In this document: positions 1 through 9,707 of the stretch, piece by piece
Position numbering within the stretch: the stretch's first letter is position 1
Layout: each line of letters begins with the position of its first letter
Assembly (NCBI GenBank): GCA_903882645.1
Contig: CAIRXZ010000336.1
Span: 1 to 62,856 of the forward strand
DNA from: an uncultured Acidobacteriia bacterium
GTDB taxonomy: Bacteria; Acidobacteriota; Terriglobia; Bryobacterales; Bryobacteraceae
Reading direction: 5' to 3'
DNA: 62,856 nt
Notes under the pieces: model-generated
What the model was told of the DNA's origin: nothing
Seen by the model: only the letters and a program-made list of their open reading frames with translations
Databases searched by the model: none
Made by a program: the position numbers and the translations under genes

Positions 1-1
1 G

Positions 2-349
2 ACCGGCGTGGGCGGGAACGATTTCGCCCGCCTCCAGCGCCGCCTGGATTCCACCGCGCGCAGCTTTCACCTCACGCTCGAGAAACTCGAGTGCATCGCC
101 GACAGTCAGCCGGACAGTGGGGCGGACCTCCCGGTCTGCCTTCCGGATTGTGTTCAACCCGTTGAACCGGACCTGTCCAAACCGCAACCCCTTCCGAATC
201 AACCGCCTACCCCCGGAATTGGGTTCGTTCCGTCAACTCCTGTGGCAGTCTCTCGCCGGCCTCTTTCGAGCCTCCCCAGGCCCTCGGTCGTCGCGATTTC
301 CACCCCCGGATTGCCCATCTCGGCCCCGAAACCCCCGATCCGCGCCTGA
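2..349 (+). CDS. Hypothetical protein, 5' end outside window
   Basis: The reading frame is open from the first bases of the window, so this is probably the C-terminal part of a gene starting to the left. The first 35 residues look like ordinary helical protein (a stretch around NDFARLQRRLDS). From about residue 45 it becomes a Pro/Ser-rich low-complexity tail (PLPNQPPTPG and similar) that runs to the stop. I recognise no domain. The helical part is reminiscent of small hypothetical proteins common in Acidobacteria and Planctomycetes genomes, but this is an impression only. The tail may be spurious read-through. Confidence 0.35.
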   Translation, partial: TGVGGNDFARLQRRLDSTARSFHLTLEKLECIADSQPDSGADLPVCLPDCVQPVEPDLSKPQPLPNQPPTPGIGFVPSTPVAVSRRPLSSLPRPSVVAISTPGLPISAPKPPIRA

Positions 350-760
350 AAAGGCCCTCGGAACGCGGCGCAAATCTCAACCCCGGCCGATCTCACGCCA
401 TACCTGCGTCTTGGCGGGCTGGTGTTTCTAAGTCTTGGAGAGCATCCGGCGCGTGGTCCGGCCGGAACCTATGGCCATCGGCTTTGTATCGGGCACGGCT
501 TCAGCGCGGACGATGAGATTCTGTCCGATTCATGGGCATCGGCTTTGTATCGGGGCACGGCTTTAGCCATGCCGCAGTCGCGGACGGCAATAGGGCTTTA
601 GCCCCTGGGCGTGCCAAGACCCGCACCCAAGGCGGCGTCCCGTGCCGGCATCCCCAAGACGTCCACGCACCCACCTCCCGGCACTGGCGCCACGAAACGA
701 AATGGACTTACCATGTGGTCTCCTGCGGGGCCCCGAGGAGGCGGAAAGGAGCGCGTGCGC
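350..760. other. Intergenic region with short direct repeat
   Basis: I see no convincing gene here. The stretch holds a 31-33 bp direct repeat (471-501 and 532-564) and a short palindrome around 592-599 (GGGCTTTAGCCC). It ends with the ribosome binding site AAAGGAG at 745-751 that sets the start of the next gene. Confidence 0.5.
471..564. repeat. Direct repeat, two near-identical units
   Basis: Two copies of a unit of about 32 bp with the core CATCGGCTTTGTATCGGG lie at 471-501 and 532-564, separated by 30 bp. They differ at one or two positions. No protein or transposon is associated with them. Confidence 0.6.
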
Positions 761-2191
761 ATGACGATGAAGAGGCCCAATGGGCCGTCGAAGGAGGCGT
801 TGTCGCGGCGCGCCGTCGTGGCCGCCAGCCTGGCGCCGCTGATTGTTCCCCGGCATGTGTTGGGAGGCTCCGGCTATCAGGCTCCCAGCGACACGCTCGC
901 CATCGCCGCCGTGGGCATCGGCGGCATGGGCCGGAATTACCTGGAAGGATGCAAGCAGGAGAAGATCGTCGCCTTGTGCGACCTGGACCACAACTACGCG
1001 GCCCCGGTGTTCAGCGCTTACCCGGCCGCGCGCCGCTACCACGACTACCGGGAGATGTTCGATAAGGAATCCCGGAATTTCGATGCCCTGATCATCGCCG
1101 TCCCCGACCACATGCACGCGATTCTGTTGATGGCCGCCATCGGCATGAAGAAGCACATCTACTGCGCCAAACCGATCGCGCACTCGATCGGCGAGGTTCG
1201 CGCAGTGGGGCAGGCGCTGCTGGCGGCCAAGGGGATCGTCACCAAGGGCAGCATTCAGGATTCGCGCACCGATTATGCGCGGAGCACCACGGAGATTCTG
1301 AATACCGGGGTCCTCGGCCCGATCCGCGAGATTCACATCTGGACGTTCCACCCCATCTATCCCTGCTCGCTCGTGCGCCCAACCGAAACGCAGACGCCGC
1401 CCGCCGGGATGGATTGGGACATGTGGATCGGCCCGGCGCCGTACCGGCCGTATCATCGGGCCTACCACCCCGGCAACTGGCGCGCCTGGTGGGACTTTGG
1501 GACCGCCGACGTCGGCGACATGGGGTGCCACACGTTCCACACGTATTTCGAGGAGCTGCGGCTTCAGGCGCCATCGGTCGTTTACGGATACCGTTCGACG
1601 CGCTACGACGACATAAGCAAGGAGACTCCCACGCCGGAGACGGAAGGCTCCGCCAACTTGATTTCGTGGGAGTACGCGGCGCGGGGCGACATGCCTCCGC
1701 TTAAGATGTTCTTCCATGACGGCGGCATCAAGCCTCCGCGGCCGGCCGAACTCGACCACAACACCGCCATGCCCAACGAGGGCGTTCTCTTCGTGGGCGA
1801 CAACGGCAAGTTGATGAGCAGCTACTACGGCGGCAACCCCTTCGCCCCGTTCGGACGGCCTCCCCGCGCAGGCAGCCCGGCGCGCGGCCTGCCTGGCGGT
1901 CTGCTGCTGCCCGAAAGCAAGTTTAAGGATTTCAAGCAGCCCCCCAAGACGCTGCCGCGCTGCGAGAGGGCGGACCACTATACCGATTGGACGCGGTCCT
2001 GCAAGACGGGCGCGCCCACCGCCCTGCCGATCGAGTTCGCCTGCCAGCTCACGGAACTGGCCTTGCTCGGGACTCTGGCGTTGCGCACCGGAAAGACCGT
2101 CGAGTGGGACGCCGCCGCGATGCGGGTGATCCATGACGCAGAGGCGAACCGGTACGTCGCCCCGCCTTACCGCGCCGGATGGAAGCTATAG
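761..2191 (+). CDS. Gfo/Idh/MocA family oxidoreductase, probably Tat-exported
   Basis: NAD(P)-dependent oxidoreductase of the Gfo/Idh/MocA fold, 476 aa, probably acting on a sugar or sugar derivative. The ATG at 761 is chosen because AAAGGAG lies 9 bp upstream; an in-frame ATG at 611 has no such site. The N-terminus has a twin-arginine-like signal (SRRAVV, R16-R17, then a hydrophobic run), so export to the periplasm is likely, as for many family members in Acidobacteria and Planctomycetes. The Rossmann motif GIGGMG lies at about residues 52-57. The family EKP motif appears as CAKPIA at about 135-140, keeping the lysine but replacing Glu with Ala. It is followed 55 bp later by a GH2 glycosidase, suggesting joint use of a glycan. 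The substrate cannot be named. Confidence 0.88.
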   Translation: MTMKRPNGPSKEALSRRAVVAASLAPLIVPRHVLGGSGYQAPSDTLAIAAVGIGGMGRNYLEGCKQEKIVALCDLDHNYAAPVFSAYPAARRYHDYREMFDKESRNFDALIIAVPDHMHAILLMAAIGMKKHIYCAKPIAHSIGEVRAVGQALLAAKGIVTKGSIQDSRTDYARSTTEILNTGVLGPIREIHIWTFHPIYPCSLVRPTETQTPPAGMDWDMWIGPAPYRPYHRAYHPGNWRAWWDFGTADVGDMGCHTFHTYFEELRLQAPSVVYGYRSTRYDDISKETPTPETEGSANLISWEYAARGDMPPLKMFFHDGGIKPPRPAELDHNTAMPNEGVLFVGDNGKLMSSYYGGNPFAPFGRPPRAGSPARGLPGGLLLPESKFKDFKQPPKTLPRCERADHYTDWTRSCKTGAPTALPIEFACQLTELALLGTLALRTGKTVEWDAAAMRVIHDAEANRYVAPPYRAGWKL

Positions 2192-2246
2192 GGGCGGCCG
2201 GCCGCCTGGAACTAAACTGAGTTCTCTCGAACGAAGGAGAATCGCA

Positions 2247-4706
2247 ATGGCAACGTGGTTGAAACGCGGCGCGAGCGCCGTTGTGTTCGTGCTGGCGGCC
2301 GCGCAGGCTTCCCCCGCCGCGCCGCGAGAAGTGCAGCTCTTCGACAGCGGGTGGCGGTTTCATTTGGGGGACATTCCGCAGGGGCAGTCGCCCGCCCTTG
2401 CCGATAAGAGTTGGCGGCAGGTGGACCTGCCGCACGACTGGTCCATCGAAGGGCCTTACAGCCAGAAAGACGCGAGCGGAACCGGCTTCCTGCCGGGCGG
2501 GATCGCGTGGTATCGGAAGACGTTCGATCTCCCGCCGGCCGTGCGCGGGCGCAAAGTCTCAGTCCGGTTCGATGGCGTATATCGCGACAGCACCGTCTGG
2601 ATTAACGGGACGCGCCTTGGCTCCAGGCCGTATGGGTATTCCACTTTCGAGTACGATCTGACGCCCCACCTCCACTACGGCGCGCAGCCGAACGTCCTGG
2701 CCGTGCGCGTGGACCACAGCGTACTCGCCGATTCGCGGTTTTATCCCGGGTCGGGGATCTATCGCCATGTCTGGCTCAACGTGACCGGGCCCGTCCATAT
2801 CGCGCCCTGGGGCGCTTACGTTACAACGCCGATCGCCGGCCAGGCCGAGGCGCTGGTGTCCGTGGAGACGCGGCTGATGAACGAAACGCCGGCTGAAGCC
2901 GTGGCAACGGTGGTCACGTCCATCCTCAACGAGAGGGATGAAGAGGTCGGCGCGGCGAAAGAGGAAGAACCGGTCGCGGCCGGCAAGGACCGGACCTTCG
3001 CCCAACAAGTCGCAGTTCCCCGCCCCAGCCTCTGGTCGCCCGAACAGCCTCATTTGTACTCGGCCGTAAGCCGGGTCTATCTGGCCGGCAAGGTGGTCGA
3101 CGAGCAGCGGACGCCGTTCGGCATCCGCGGTTTCTATTTCAGTCCGGACAAGGGGCTTGTCCTCAACGGGCGGCCTATCAAGATGAAGGGGGTGTGCATT
3201 CATCATGACCTCGGCGCGTTGGGGGCGGCCTTCTTCGAGGAGGCGCTGGAACGGCGGCTCAGGAGCTTCAAAGAGATCGGAGTGAACGCCATTCGCTGCT
3301 CGCACAACCCGATGGCGCCGGAGTTCTACGACCTCTGCGACCGCCTGGGATTCCTCGTGATGGACGAAGCCTTCGACGAGTGGATCGGCGGCAAGCGCAA
3401 GTGGGCGGAAGGCCGGAACAACGGGGCGGTGGCGCGCCGCGGCTACAACGAGGTATTCGAAGAGTGGGGCGTCCGCGACGCCCAGGACATGGTGCTGCGG
3501 GATCGCAACCATCCCTCGATCGTCATGTGGAGCATCGGAAACGAAATCGACTACCCCACCGACCCTTTCGTCCACGCGGGTGGCAGAGTGGACAGCTCGA
3601 TTCCGCCGGATGCCGGCGTCAAGCCGAAGGATCTCTCCGCCGACCTCATGCCGCCTATCGAACGCCAGTTGATCGCGGCCGTGAAGCGATTCGACGCGAC
3701 GCGTCCCGTCACCATGGCCCTGGCCGACATCAATACCTCCAACGCCACCGGCGTGGCGAACATGCTGGACGTGGTTGGATACAACTACCTCGAGCAGTAC
3801 TACGAGCGGGACCACAAGGCGTATCCGACCCGGGTAATCTATGGGAGCGAGAACAACCGCGGCCTGGATCAGTGGCGGCAGGTTGCCAATAACGACTACG
3901 TCGGGGGCCAATTCCTGTGGACCGGCATGGACTATCTGGGCGAAGCGGGCCGGTACCCTTCGCACGGGTCCTCGGCGGGCCTGCTCGATCTCCAGGGATT
4001 CCGGAAGACGGACGCCCGTTTCCGCCAGGCCCTCTGGAGCGACAAACCCATGGTTTATGCCGCCGCCTGGGGCGCGGGCGCCGACGAGTCGCGCATGGCC
4101 CAGTGGCCCAGGAACTTAGGCCGCACTTCGCTGGTGGAGCGCTGGGGCTGGACCGGCGACCCGCGAAAGAACATCCCCGTCGAGATATACACAAACTGCG
4201 ACTCCGTGGAGTTACTGCTGAATGGCCGATCCCTCGGTGAAAAACAAATCGCCGACCGCCTCCTGCCGGCGCTTGTTTGGGCGGTTCCGAATGAAGCCGG
4301 GACCGTGGAAGCCGTGGGGAAGATAGCCGGGGCGACCGCCGCACGCTTCCAATTGAGGACCATCGGCCAACCCGAAACGATCGAGCTGAGCCCGGACTTG
4401 AAGGCTCTCAAGAACGCCGGACGGCAGGTATCCACCATTGAGGTGCGGGTGGTGGACCGGAATGGCAACCCGATACCGGAGGCCGCCCAGACGGTCGCTT
4501 TCGAGGTAACGGGCGCCGGACGGCTCATCGGAGTGGGCAACGCAGACCTTACCGATGGCAATCCCGTGACTGCGAGCCAAGTGAAGTTGTACCAAGGCAG
4601 GGCGGTGGCGGTGGTGCGCTCAGCGGCCGGGTCCGGCAAGATCACCGTCCGCGCCACGTCGCCCGGCTTGACGGCGGGAGAGGCCGTGCTCACGGCGGAG
4701 CCTTGA
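2247..4706 (+). CDS. Secreted glycoside hydrolase family 2 (beta-galactosidase-like)
   Basis: GH2 retaining glycosidase, 819 aa, with an N-terminal signal peptide ending near residue 24, so it acts in the periplasm or outside the cell. The start at 2247 is set by AAGGAGA six bases upstream; a longer frame from 2133 would overlap the previous gene. Domain order is a sugar-binding jelly-roll (about 28-190), an immunoglobulin-like domain (about 195-310), a TIM barrel (about 315-620), then a DUF4982-like and a further Ig-like beta domain. The acid/base is probably E433 in WSIGNEID and the nucleophile E535 in IYGSEN. The C-terminal architecture is that of beta-galactosidase/beta-glucuronidase-like GH2 enzymes of plant-polymer degraders. 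The exact substrate is not decidable from sequence. Confidence 0.9.
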   Translation: MATWLKRGASAVVFVLAAAQASPAAPREVQLFDSGWRFHLGDIPQGQSPALADKSWRQVDLPHDWSIEGPYSQKDASGTGFLPGGIAWYRKTFDLPPAVRGRKVSVRFDGVYRDSTVWINGTRLGSRPYGYSTFEYDLTPHLHYGAQPNVLAVRVDHSVLADSRFYPGSGIYRHVWLNVTGPVHIAPWGAYVTTPIAGQAEALVSVETRLMNETPAEAVATVVTSILNERDEEVGAAKEEEPVAAGKDRTFAQQVAVPRPSLWSPEQPHLYSAVSRVYLAGKVVDEQRTPFGIRGFYFSPDKGLVLNGRPIKMKGVCIHHDLGALGAAFFEEALERRLRSFKEIGVNAIRCSHNPMAPEFYDLCDRLGFLVMDEAFDEWIGGKRKWAEGRNNGAVARRGYNEVFEEWGVRDAQDMVLRDRNHPSIVMWSIGNEIDYPTDPFVHAGGRVDSSIPPDAGVKPKDLSADLMPPIERQLIAAVKRFDATRPVTMALADINTSNATGVANMLDVVGYNYLEQYYERDHKAYPTRVIYGSENNRGLDQWRQVANNDYVGGQFLWTGMDYLGEAGRYPSHGSSAGLLDLQGFRKTDARFRQALWSDKPMVYAAAWGAGADESRMAQWPRNLGRTSLVERWGWTGDPRKNIPVEIYTNCDSVELLLNGRSLGEKQIADRLLPALVWAVPNEAGTVEAVGKIAGATAARFQLRTIGQPETIELSPDLKALKNAGRQVSTIEVRVVDRNGNPIPEAAQTVAFEVTGAGRLIGVGNADLTDGNPVTASQVKLYQGRAVAVVRSAAGSGKITVRATSPGLTAGEAVLTAEP

Positions 4707-4929
4707 ACGATCATGCGGGGCGGGCCGGCTGCGCGGCCGCGTCGGCTGCGAACGCGAAATCCCATGTCCCGTTGAGCGAGATCACCTGCGACGTCTGCGC
4801 GCAAGCCGCCGCGAGCATCGCCAACGGCAGGAGCCATCTCGCGCGCCGCGCGGCGCGCCGCCAAAATGTAAGGCGTGCGGCCCGTCTTGCCGCTCATGCG
4901 CGTGGTTGGTTGGGATTCCGGAATTCAGC

Positions 4930-6120
4930 CTAATTCAGCATCCTGCCCTGCCGCAGATAGGCGGGCGTATCCAGGTCGTCCAGGTCGATCGGCGTTTCCA
5001 TCTCGGCCGCCGGAGCGTCCTCCGGCTCCGGTTCCAGGATGGGGGCCGGTTCCGGCGCCGGGTCGCGGGCGGGTTCCGGCGCCGGGGCGTACATCCACGC
5101 CGGCAGCGCGGCCTGCGCCTCCTCGCGGCGTTCCGCCGTGGGCGCGCCCTCGGGCGGCGCGCCCGTGACGATCACCGTGATTTTCACCGAGTCCTCCATC
5201 GATTCGTCCAGGACCACGCCGAAGTTTAGCTCCACGTCCTCGGACTCGGCGGCCTGGCGGACGATGGTGCAGGCTTCATTCACTTCGTGGAAGCCCAGCC
5301 GGCTCGATCCGGTGATGTTGATGAGAATCCTGCGGGCGCCGGCGATGCGCATGTCCTCGATCAACGGGCAATCCATGGCCTGCCGCGCCGCTTCGACGGC
5401 CGCGTTCTCGCCCTTCGCCACGGCGGTTCCCATCATCGCGTAGCCCGTCCCCGCCATGACCGCCCTGATATCGGCGAAATCGCGGTCGATTATGCCGGTC
5501 GTGTTGATGATGTCGCTGGTGCCCTGCACGGCCTGCCGCAACAGATCGTCGGCCGCCTTGAACGCGTCGAAGAAGCTGGCCCCGCGCGGCGCCAGCGCCA
5601 GCAGCCGCTCATTGGGAATCGTGATGACGGCGTCCACGCACGACGCGAGGCCGCGCAATCCCTCTTCGGCCATCTTCATGCGCCGCGGCCCCTCGAAGGC
5701 GAAGGGCTTGGCCACCACCGCTACCGTCAGGGCGTCCAGTTCCTTGGCGAGCGACGCGACCACCCCGGCAGCGCCGGTCCCCGTGCCGCCGCCCAATCCC
5801 GCCGAGACGAATACCATATCGGCGCCTTGCAGCAGCTCGACGATCTCGTCCGTGCTCTCGAGCGCGGCCTGGCGGCCCGTTTCGGAGTTCGAACCAGTGC
5901 CCAGGCCCTTGGTGATCTTGGCGCCGAGCTGCAGCTTGTGCGGCGCCTGACATGCCGAAAGCGCTTGCAGGTCGGTGTCCATGGCGTAGAACTCGACGCC
6001 CGCGACTCCCGCGCCAACCAGCCGCGACACCGCGTTGCATCCGCCGCCGCCGACCCCGATCACCTTGATCCGCGCGCCGCCGCGCTCCTCATCCTCCATC
6101 TCGTATTTCAGACTGTCCAT
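4930..6120 (-). CDS. ftsZ: Cell division GTPase FtsZ
   Basis: Tubulin-like GTPase that polymerises into the Z-ring at mid-cell, 396 aa, the usual length. The glycine-rich loop VGGGGCNA lies at 23-30 and the tubulin signature GGGTGTG at 110-116; the synergy-loop acidic residues follow in the second domain. The variable linker (about 325-375) is very rich in Pro, Glu and Ala (PEPARDPAPEPAP). The C-terminal peptide DTPAYLRQG matches the conserved tail that binds FtsA and other partners. It is the last gene of the division cluster, 172 bp downstream of ftsA. A GGAGGT sequence lies about 13 bp before the ATG. Confidence 0.98.
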   Translation of the reverse strand: MDSLKYEMEDEERGGARIKVIGVGGGGCNAVSRLVGAGVAGVEFYAMDTDLQALSACQAPHKLQLGAKITKGLGTGSNSETGRQAALESTDEIVELLQGADMVFVSAGLGGGTGTGAAGVVASLAKELDALTVAVVAKPFAFEGPRRMKMAEEGLRGLASCVDAVITIPNERLLALAPRGASFFDAFKAADDLLRQAVQGTSDIINTTGIIDRDFADIRAVMAGTGYAMMGTAVAKGENAAVEAARQAMDCPLIEDMRIAGARRILINITGSSRLGFHEVNEACTIVRQAAESEDVELNFGVVLDESMEDSVKITVIVTGAPPEGAPTAERREEAQAALPAWMYAPAPEPARDPAPEPAPILEPEPEDAPAAEMETPIDLDDLDTPAYLRQGRMLN

Positions 6121-6198
6121 GTCCGGCTCCCGACCTCCGCTCTGTGACTCGCGAGCAGCCCTACGCTACCGCTTCCTGACGGCCGGCGAGCAATCGCC

Positions 6199-6226
6199 GT
6201 AGGGGTCGGGCATGCCCGACCCCTAC
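6199..6226. repeat. Perfect 28-bp palindrome between ftsA and ftsZ
   Basis: A perfectly self-complementary 28-bp sequence (half-site GTAGGGGTCGGGCA). A second 28-bp perfect palindrome at 39271-39298 is identical except for one symmetrical base-pair change in each arm. It lies inside the 172-bp ftsA-ftsZ spacer, where an RNA hairpin could affect mRNA processing or stability. No T-tract follows, so it is not a classical terminator. Confidence 0.85.
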
Positions 6227-6292
6227 CTGGCAACCGGGACATCCCGGGACAGAGCCGCCACCGTAATCGCGGGCGAAGCCCCCGCCCCCGCA

Positions 6293-7492
6293 TCACTTCA
6301 AGATCCTGCTCAGCCAGCCGCCGGCCTCGCGCTCCTGCTCGGCGTGAGCCTTCAGCCTCGCCGAGTACATCGCCAGCCCCGCCGCCACGCACCACTCCTG
6401 GTCGTTCAGCTCCTCGGGCCAATCCTGAATCCCAACCGCCAGGCCGTAGCGCACCTGGCACTGGAGAACGCGGTCGGCGACGTCGCAAAGGTCGGGGAGC
6501 TTGGCCCCGCCCCCGGTCAGAAAGACGCCGCCCAGCAACGCGCGGTCCATCCCCACGCGCGCCAGCTCGGAGCGCACATAAGCGAAGAGATCCTCGCCGC
6601 GCGCCTCCAGCACCTGGTTGATGAGCGTGCGGGTGGTGTCGCGCCGCTCGCGGTTTTCCTCCGTGGGCAGTTCCACCCGGACGTTCGGCGGGCAGGCGCT
6701 GGCCAGCGCGCCGCCGAATTCCATCTTGACCACCTCGGCCTCGTCGAAGCTCAGACGCAGCGGCTTCGCCAGGTCGGCCGTGAAATGATCGCCGCAGATC
6801 GGCGCCGTGGAAGCCAGGCGCAGGGCGTCGCCGTCGAACGCCGCGATGCCCGTGGAATGCGCCCCGATGTCCACCAGCGCGATGCCCTGCCGTCTCTCGT
6901 CCGGTTTCACCGCCGCGTAGCACGCCGCGACGGCCTCGAACACCGTTTCTTCCACCACAAGGTGCGCCTGGTTGACCGCTCCGACAAGCAGGTCGTGCTC
7001 CCGCTCCGAGGCCGTAATCAGGTGGGCATTGGCCTCCAGCGTCGCGGCCATCATCCCGCGGGGATCGCGGTAGCCCGCGTGGCCGTCCACCACGAAATCC
7101 TGCGGGAACAGTTGCAGCAGCATGCGGTCGTTCTGCCACTGGACGCGGGAGGCGTGGTCCAGCGCGCGATTCACGTCGCGCTGAACGACCTCGCGCAGAT
7201 AGCCAAGCTCCACCGCGCCGCGCGTGTTCCCGCCGCGCACGTCCGGTCCTCCGATCCCGGCCGTCACGGCGCCGACCGATACCCCGGCCGCGGCTTCGGC
7301 TTCCCGTAGCGCCGCCCCGATCGAATCCGCAACCGCCTTCTGATCGGCGATCCTGGCCTTGACCCACCCTTGCGACTCGACGGAGGCGTGCCCCAGAAAA
7401 CGGATCCGGTTTTTCTTCAGAGCGCAAATCACCAGCCGCGTACTGCGGCTGCCCGCGTCGAGTCCCGCCGCGATGATCGGTTGTTCCGCCAT
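6293..7492 (-). CDS. ftsA: Cell division protein FtsA
   Basis: Actin-fold ATPase that tethers FtsZ filaments to the membrane, 399 aa. The phosphate-1 motif GLDAGSRSTR lies near residues 10-19, the second phosphate/adenosine motifs VDIGAHSTG and TGGGAKLP follow, and the C-terminus (GGWLSRILK) is the expected short amphipathic membrane-targeting helix after a charged linker. It lies 6 bp downstream of ftsQ, so the two are probably translationally linked, and upstream of ftsZ in the conserved order. Confidence 0.97.
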   Translation of the reverse strand: MAEQPIIAAGLDAGSRSTRLVICALKKNRIRFLGHASVESQGWVKARIADQKAVADSIGAALREAEAAAGVSVGAVTAGIGGPDVRGGNTRGAVELGYLREVVQRDVNRALDHASRVQWQNDRMLLQLFPQDFVVDGHAGYRDPRGMMAATLEANAHLITASEREHDLLVGAVNQAHLVVEETVFEAVAACYAAVKPDERRQGIALVDIGAHSTGIAAFDGDALRLASTAPICGDHFTADLAKPLRLSFDEAEVVKMEFGGALASACPPNVRVELPTEENRERRDTTRTLINQVLEARGEDLFAYVRSELARVGMDRALLGGVFLTGGGAKLPDLCDVADRVLQCQVRYGLAVGIQDWPEELNDQEWCVAAGLAMYSARLKAHAEQEREAGGWLSRILK

Positions 7493-7498
7493 GGGTTC

Positions 7499-8299
7499 CT
7501 ATTTCCTGGCCGTGATGCGCGGGCGTACGCCCGGGTCTTCAGCGTCGTCCAGACGCAAGTCGAACGTTCCGGCGTCCGGCGACCGCTCCCGGATCTCCGG
7601 GTAGTGATCCACGAAATTCCGGTAGCGCGTGGCGAAGTTCGTATCGCCCATGATCAGCTCGACCGCGCGGTTGTCCACGCGCGCCACCACGCGGATGTTG
7701 TTTGGGTCCGCGATATCGACTTCCGAAATGTCGTTCGCCAGGTAGCCCATGTCCCGCTCGAACTGCAGAAACGCGCCCACGCTCTCGCGCCGTTGGGCCT
7801 CCGTGGCGTCCTCGCGCAGGCCGTCGATCACGGGGAAGGCAAACCTGGCCGGGACGCCCTTCGGGCCGGCCGGGTCGAGCAGAACGCCCTCGGCATCCAC
7901 GAGCCTGACGCCCGATCGAAAGGAGACGAACGCCACCGGCTTGCGCTCGCGAATGCGCACCAGCAGCCGGTCCGGCCACACGCGCGAGACCGAAGCGTCT
8001 CCCACCCAATCGATGGCCAGCAGGCGCCGCCGGCGTTCCGCCAGCGGAACGGCAAACACGCTCCGGCCGAAGTCCCCGGCGAAAACCTTCAGCACGCTCG
8101 AACGTTGCGCATAATACAGCCCTTGAATCGTCAGCGCGTCCTTGTCGCCGGCCGAAAGAGTGAATCGCTGGTCCGTCAAGACGTAAGCGCGCACCTCGAA
8201 AGCCGCCATCGCCGCGGACCCGCAGGCCAGCCCCGCCGCCATCAGCCCCAACCACAGCCGCCAGCGAAAGCCGCCCGGCTTCTTCGTGTCGCGCGCCAC
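7499..8299 (-). CDS. ftsQ: Cell division protein FtsQ
   Basis: Single-pass membrane protein of the divisome that recruits FtsL/FtsB, 266 aa. There is a short basic cytoplasmic N-terminus, one transmembrane helix at about 14-33, a POTRA domain (about 55-120, with SVLKVFAGDFGRSVF) and the FtsQ beta domain (about 125-250). The start is GTG, directly abutting the murC stop codon, with GGAGG five bases before it inside the end of murC. The assignment rests on topology, POTRA-like sequence and position between murC and ftsA. Confidence 0.92.
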   Translation of the reverse strand: MARDTKKPGGFRWRLWLGLMAAGLACGSAAMAAFEVRAYVLTDQRFTLSAGDKDALTIQGLYYAQRSSVLKVFAGDFGRSVFAVPLAERRRRLLAIDWVGDASVSRVWPDRLLVRIRERKPVAFVSFRSGVRLVDAEGVLLDPAGPKGVPARFAFPVIDGLREDATEAQRRESVGAFLQFERDMGYLANDISEVDIADPNNIRVVARVDNRAVELIMGDTNFATRYRNFVDHYPEIRERSPDAGTFDLRLDDAEDPGVRPRITARK

Positions 8300-9685
8300 C
8301 TAGCCTCCAACCCCTTGCCGCAGCCTCTCCAGCACCCGTTCGCCCGCCTGCCAGACGCTGCCCGCGCCCAGCGTGAGGACCAGGTCCCCGTCTCCGGCCG
8401 CGCCGAGCAATGCATCCACTCCGCGCTCCATCGTGCCCACATACTCCGCGCCGCGATGGCCTCGCCGCCGCATCCGCTCCACCAGCGCCTCCGCCGAAAC
8501 GCCCTCGATGGGCTTTTCCGAAGCGGCGTAGATATCCATGACGAACACGCTGTCGGCCTGGTGAAACGCGCCCGCGAAGTCGTCCATCAGGTGCAGTGTG
8601 CGCGTGTACCGGTGCGGCTGGAAGAGCGCGTGAATCCGCCGGAAGCCGCACAGCCGCGCGCCATCCAGCGTGGCGCGGATCTCCGTCGGATGGTGTCCGT
8701 AATCGTCGACCACCGTGACGCCGCGCTCCCGGCCGCGCACTTGAAACCGCCGGTCCACCCCGCTGAACGCCGCCAAAGCCTCGCGAATGGCGTCCGGATG
8801 CACCTCCAGCTCCAGGGCGGTGGCCACCGCGGCGGTTGCGTTCAACACGTTGTGACGCCCCGGAATGCGCAGGTGGAAGCGGCCCAGGTCCGCGTCTCCG
8901 CGCCGCACCTTGAAGTAGCTGGCGAAAGGTCCGCACACGATCTCGGAGGCCTCCATGGAGGCCTGCGCCGTGGTTCCGTACGTGATGGTCCGCCGCCCGA
9001 CGGCGGGCAGGATGGCCTGCACGTTGGCGTCGTCCAGGCACAGGATCGCCGCGCCGTAGAAAGGAACCTTGTTGACAAACTCGAGAAAGGCCGCGCGCGT
9101 GGCCTCGATCGAGGGGTAATGGTCCACGTGCTCCCGGTCGATGTTGGTGACCACCGCGATGATGGGCGCGAGCTTCAGAAACGAGCCGTCGCTTTCGTCC
9201 GACTCCACTACCAGGAATTCGCTGCGCCCCACCCGCGCGTTGGAGCCGCCCATGGTCGCGGCTTTCCCGCCCACTACCACGGTGGGGTCCAGCCCGGCGT
9301 GGTTCAGGATGGCGGCGATCATGGATGTCGTGGTGGTCTTGCCATGGCTGCCGGCCACCGCGATGCCGTATTTCAGGCGCATCAGCTCGGCCAGCAGCTC
9401 GCCGCGCGGGATGACCGGGATCTGCAGCCGGCGCGCTTCCCGCACCTCGGGATTCTGTTCATTCACCGCCGAGCTCATCACCAGGGCGCCCGCGCCGGCC
9501 ACGCAGGCGGCGTCGTGGCCCTCCTGGATCCGCGCGCCCATGGCGGCCAGGCGGTCGGTGGTGGCCGAGAGCTTCAGGTCCGACCCGGTGATCTGGTAGC
9601 CGAGGTTGAGCAGCACCTCGGCGATTCCGCTCATGCCGATCCCGCCGATCCCGGTGAAGTGCACGCGCTGGGGACGAAAAAACAT
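8300..9685 (-). CDS. murC: UDP-N-acetylmuramate--L-alanine ligase MurC
   Basis: Cytoplasmic ATP-dependent ligase that adds L-Ala to UDP-MurNAc, the first amino acid of the stem peptide; 461 aa, typical length. The N-terminal UDP-binding motif GIGGIGMSG lies at 12-20, the ATP-binding P-loop GSHGKTTT at 112-119, and the central domain carries ESDESDGSF and the HNxxN-type motif GRHNVLNA. It starts 22 bp after murG and its stop codon touches the ftsQ start. murB, often next to murC, is not in this window. Confidence 0.97.
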   Translation of the reverse strand: MFFRPQRVHFTGIGGIGMSGIAEVLLNLGYQITGSDLKLSATTDRLAAMGARIQEGHDAACVAGAGALVMSSAVNEQNPEVREARRLQIPVIPRGELLAELMRLKYGIAVAGSHGKTTTTSMIAAILNHAGLDPTVVVGGKAATMGGSNARVGRSEFLVVESDESDGSFLKLAPIIAVVTNIDREHVDHYPSIEATRAAFLEFVNKVPFYGAAILCLDDANVQAILPAVGRRTITYGTTAQASMEASEIVCGPFASYFKVRRGDADLGRFHLRIPGRHNVLNATAAVATALELEVHPDAIREALAAFSGVDRRFQVRGRERGVTVVDDYGHHPTEIRATLDGARLCGFRRIHALFQPHRYTRTLHLMDDFAGAFHQADSVFVMDIYAASEKPIEGVSAEALVERMRRRGHRGAEYVGTMERGVDALLGAAGDGDLVLTLGAGSVWQAGERVLERLRQGVGG

Positions 9686-9707
9686 TTCCTTATCGTATTG
9701 TTCCGGC

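Noticed and set aside
563-2134. A 523-codon frame on the - strand opposite the oxidoreductase
   Set aside because: Antisense shadow of a recognised gene; composition is Arg/Gly-rich and no motif is visible.
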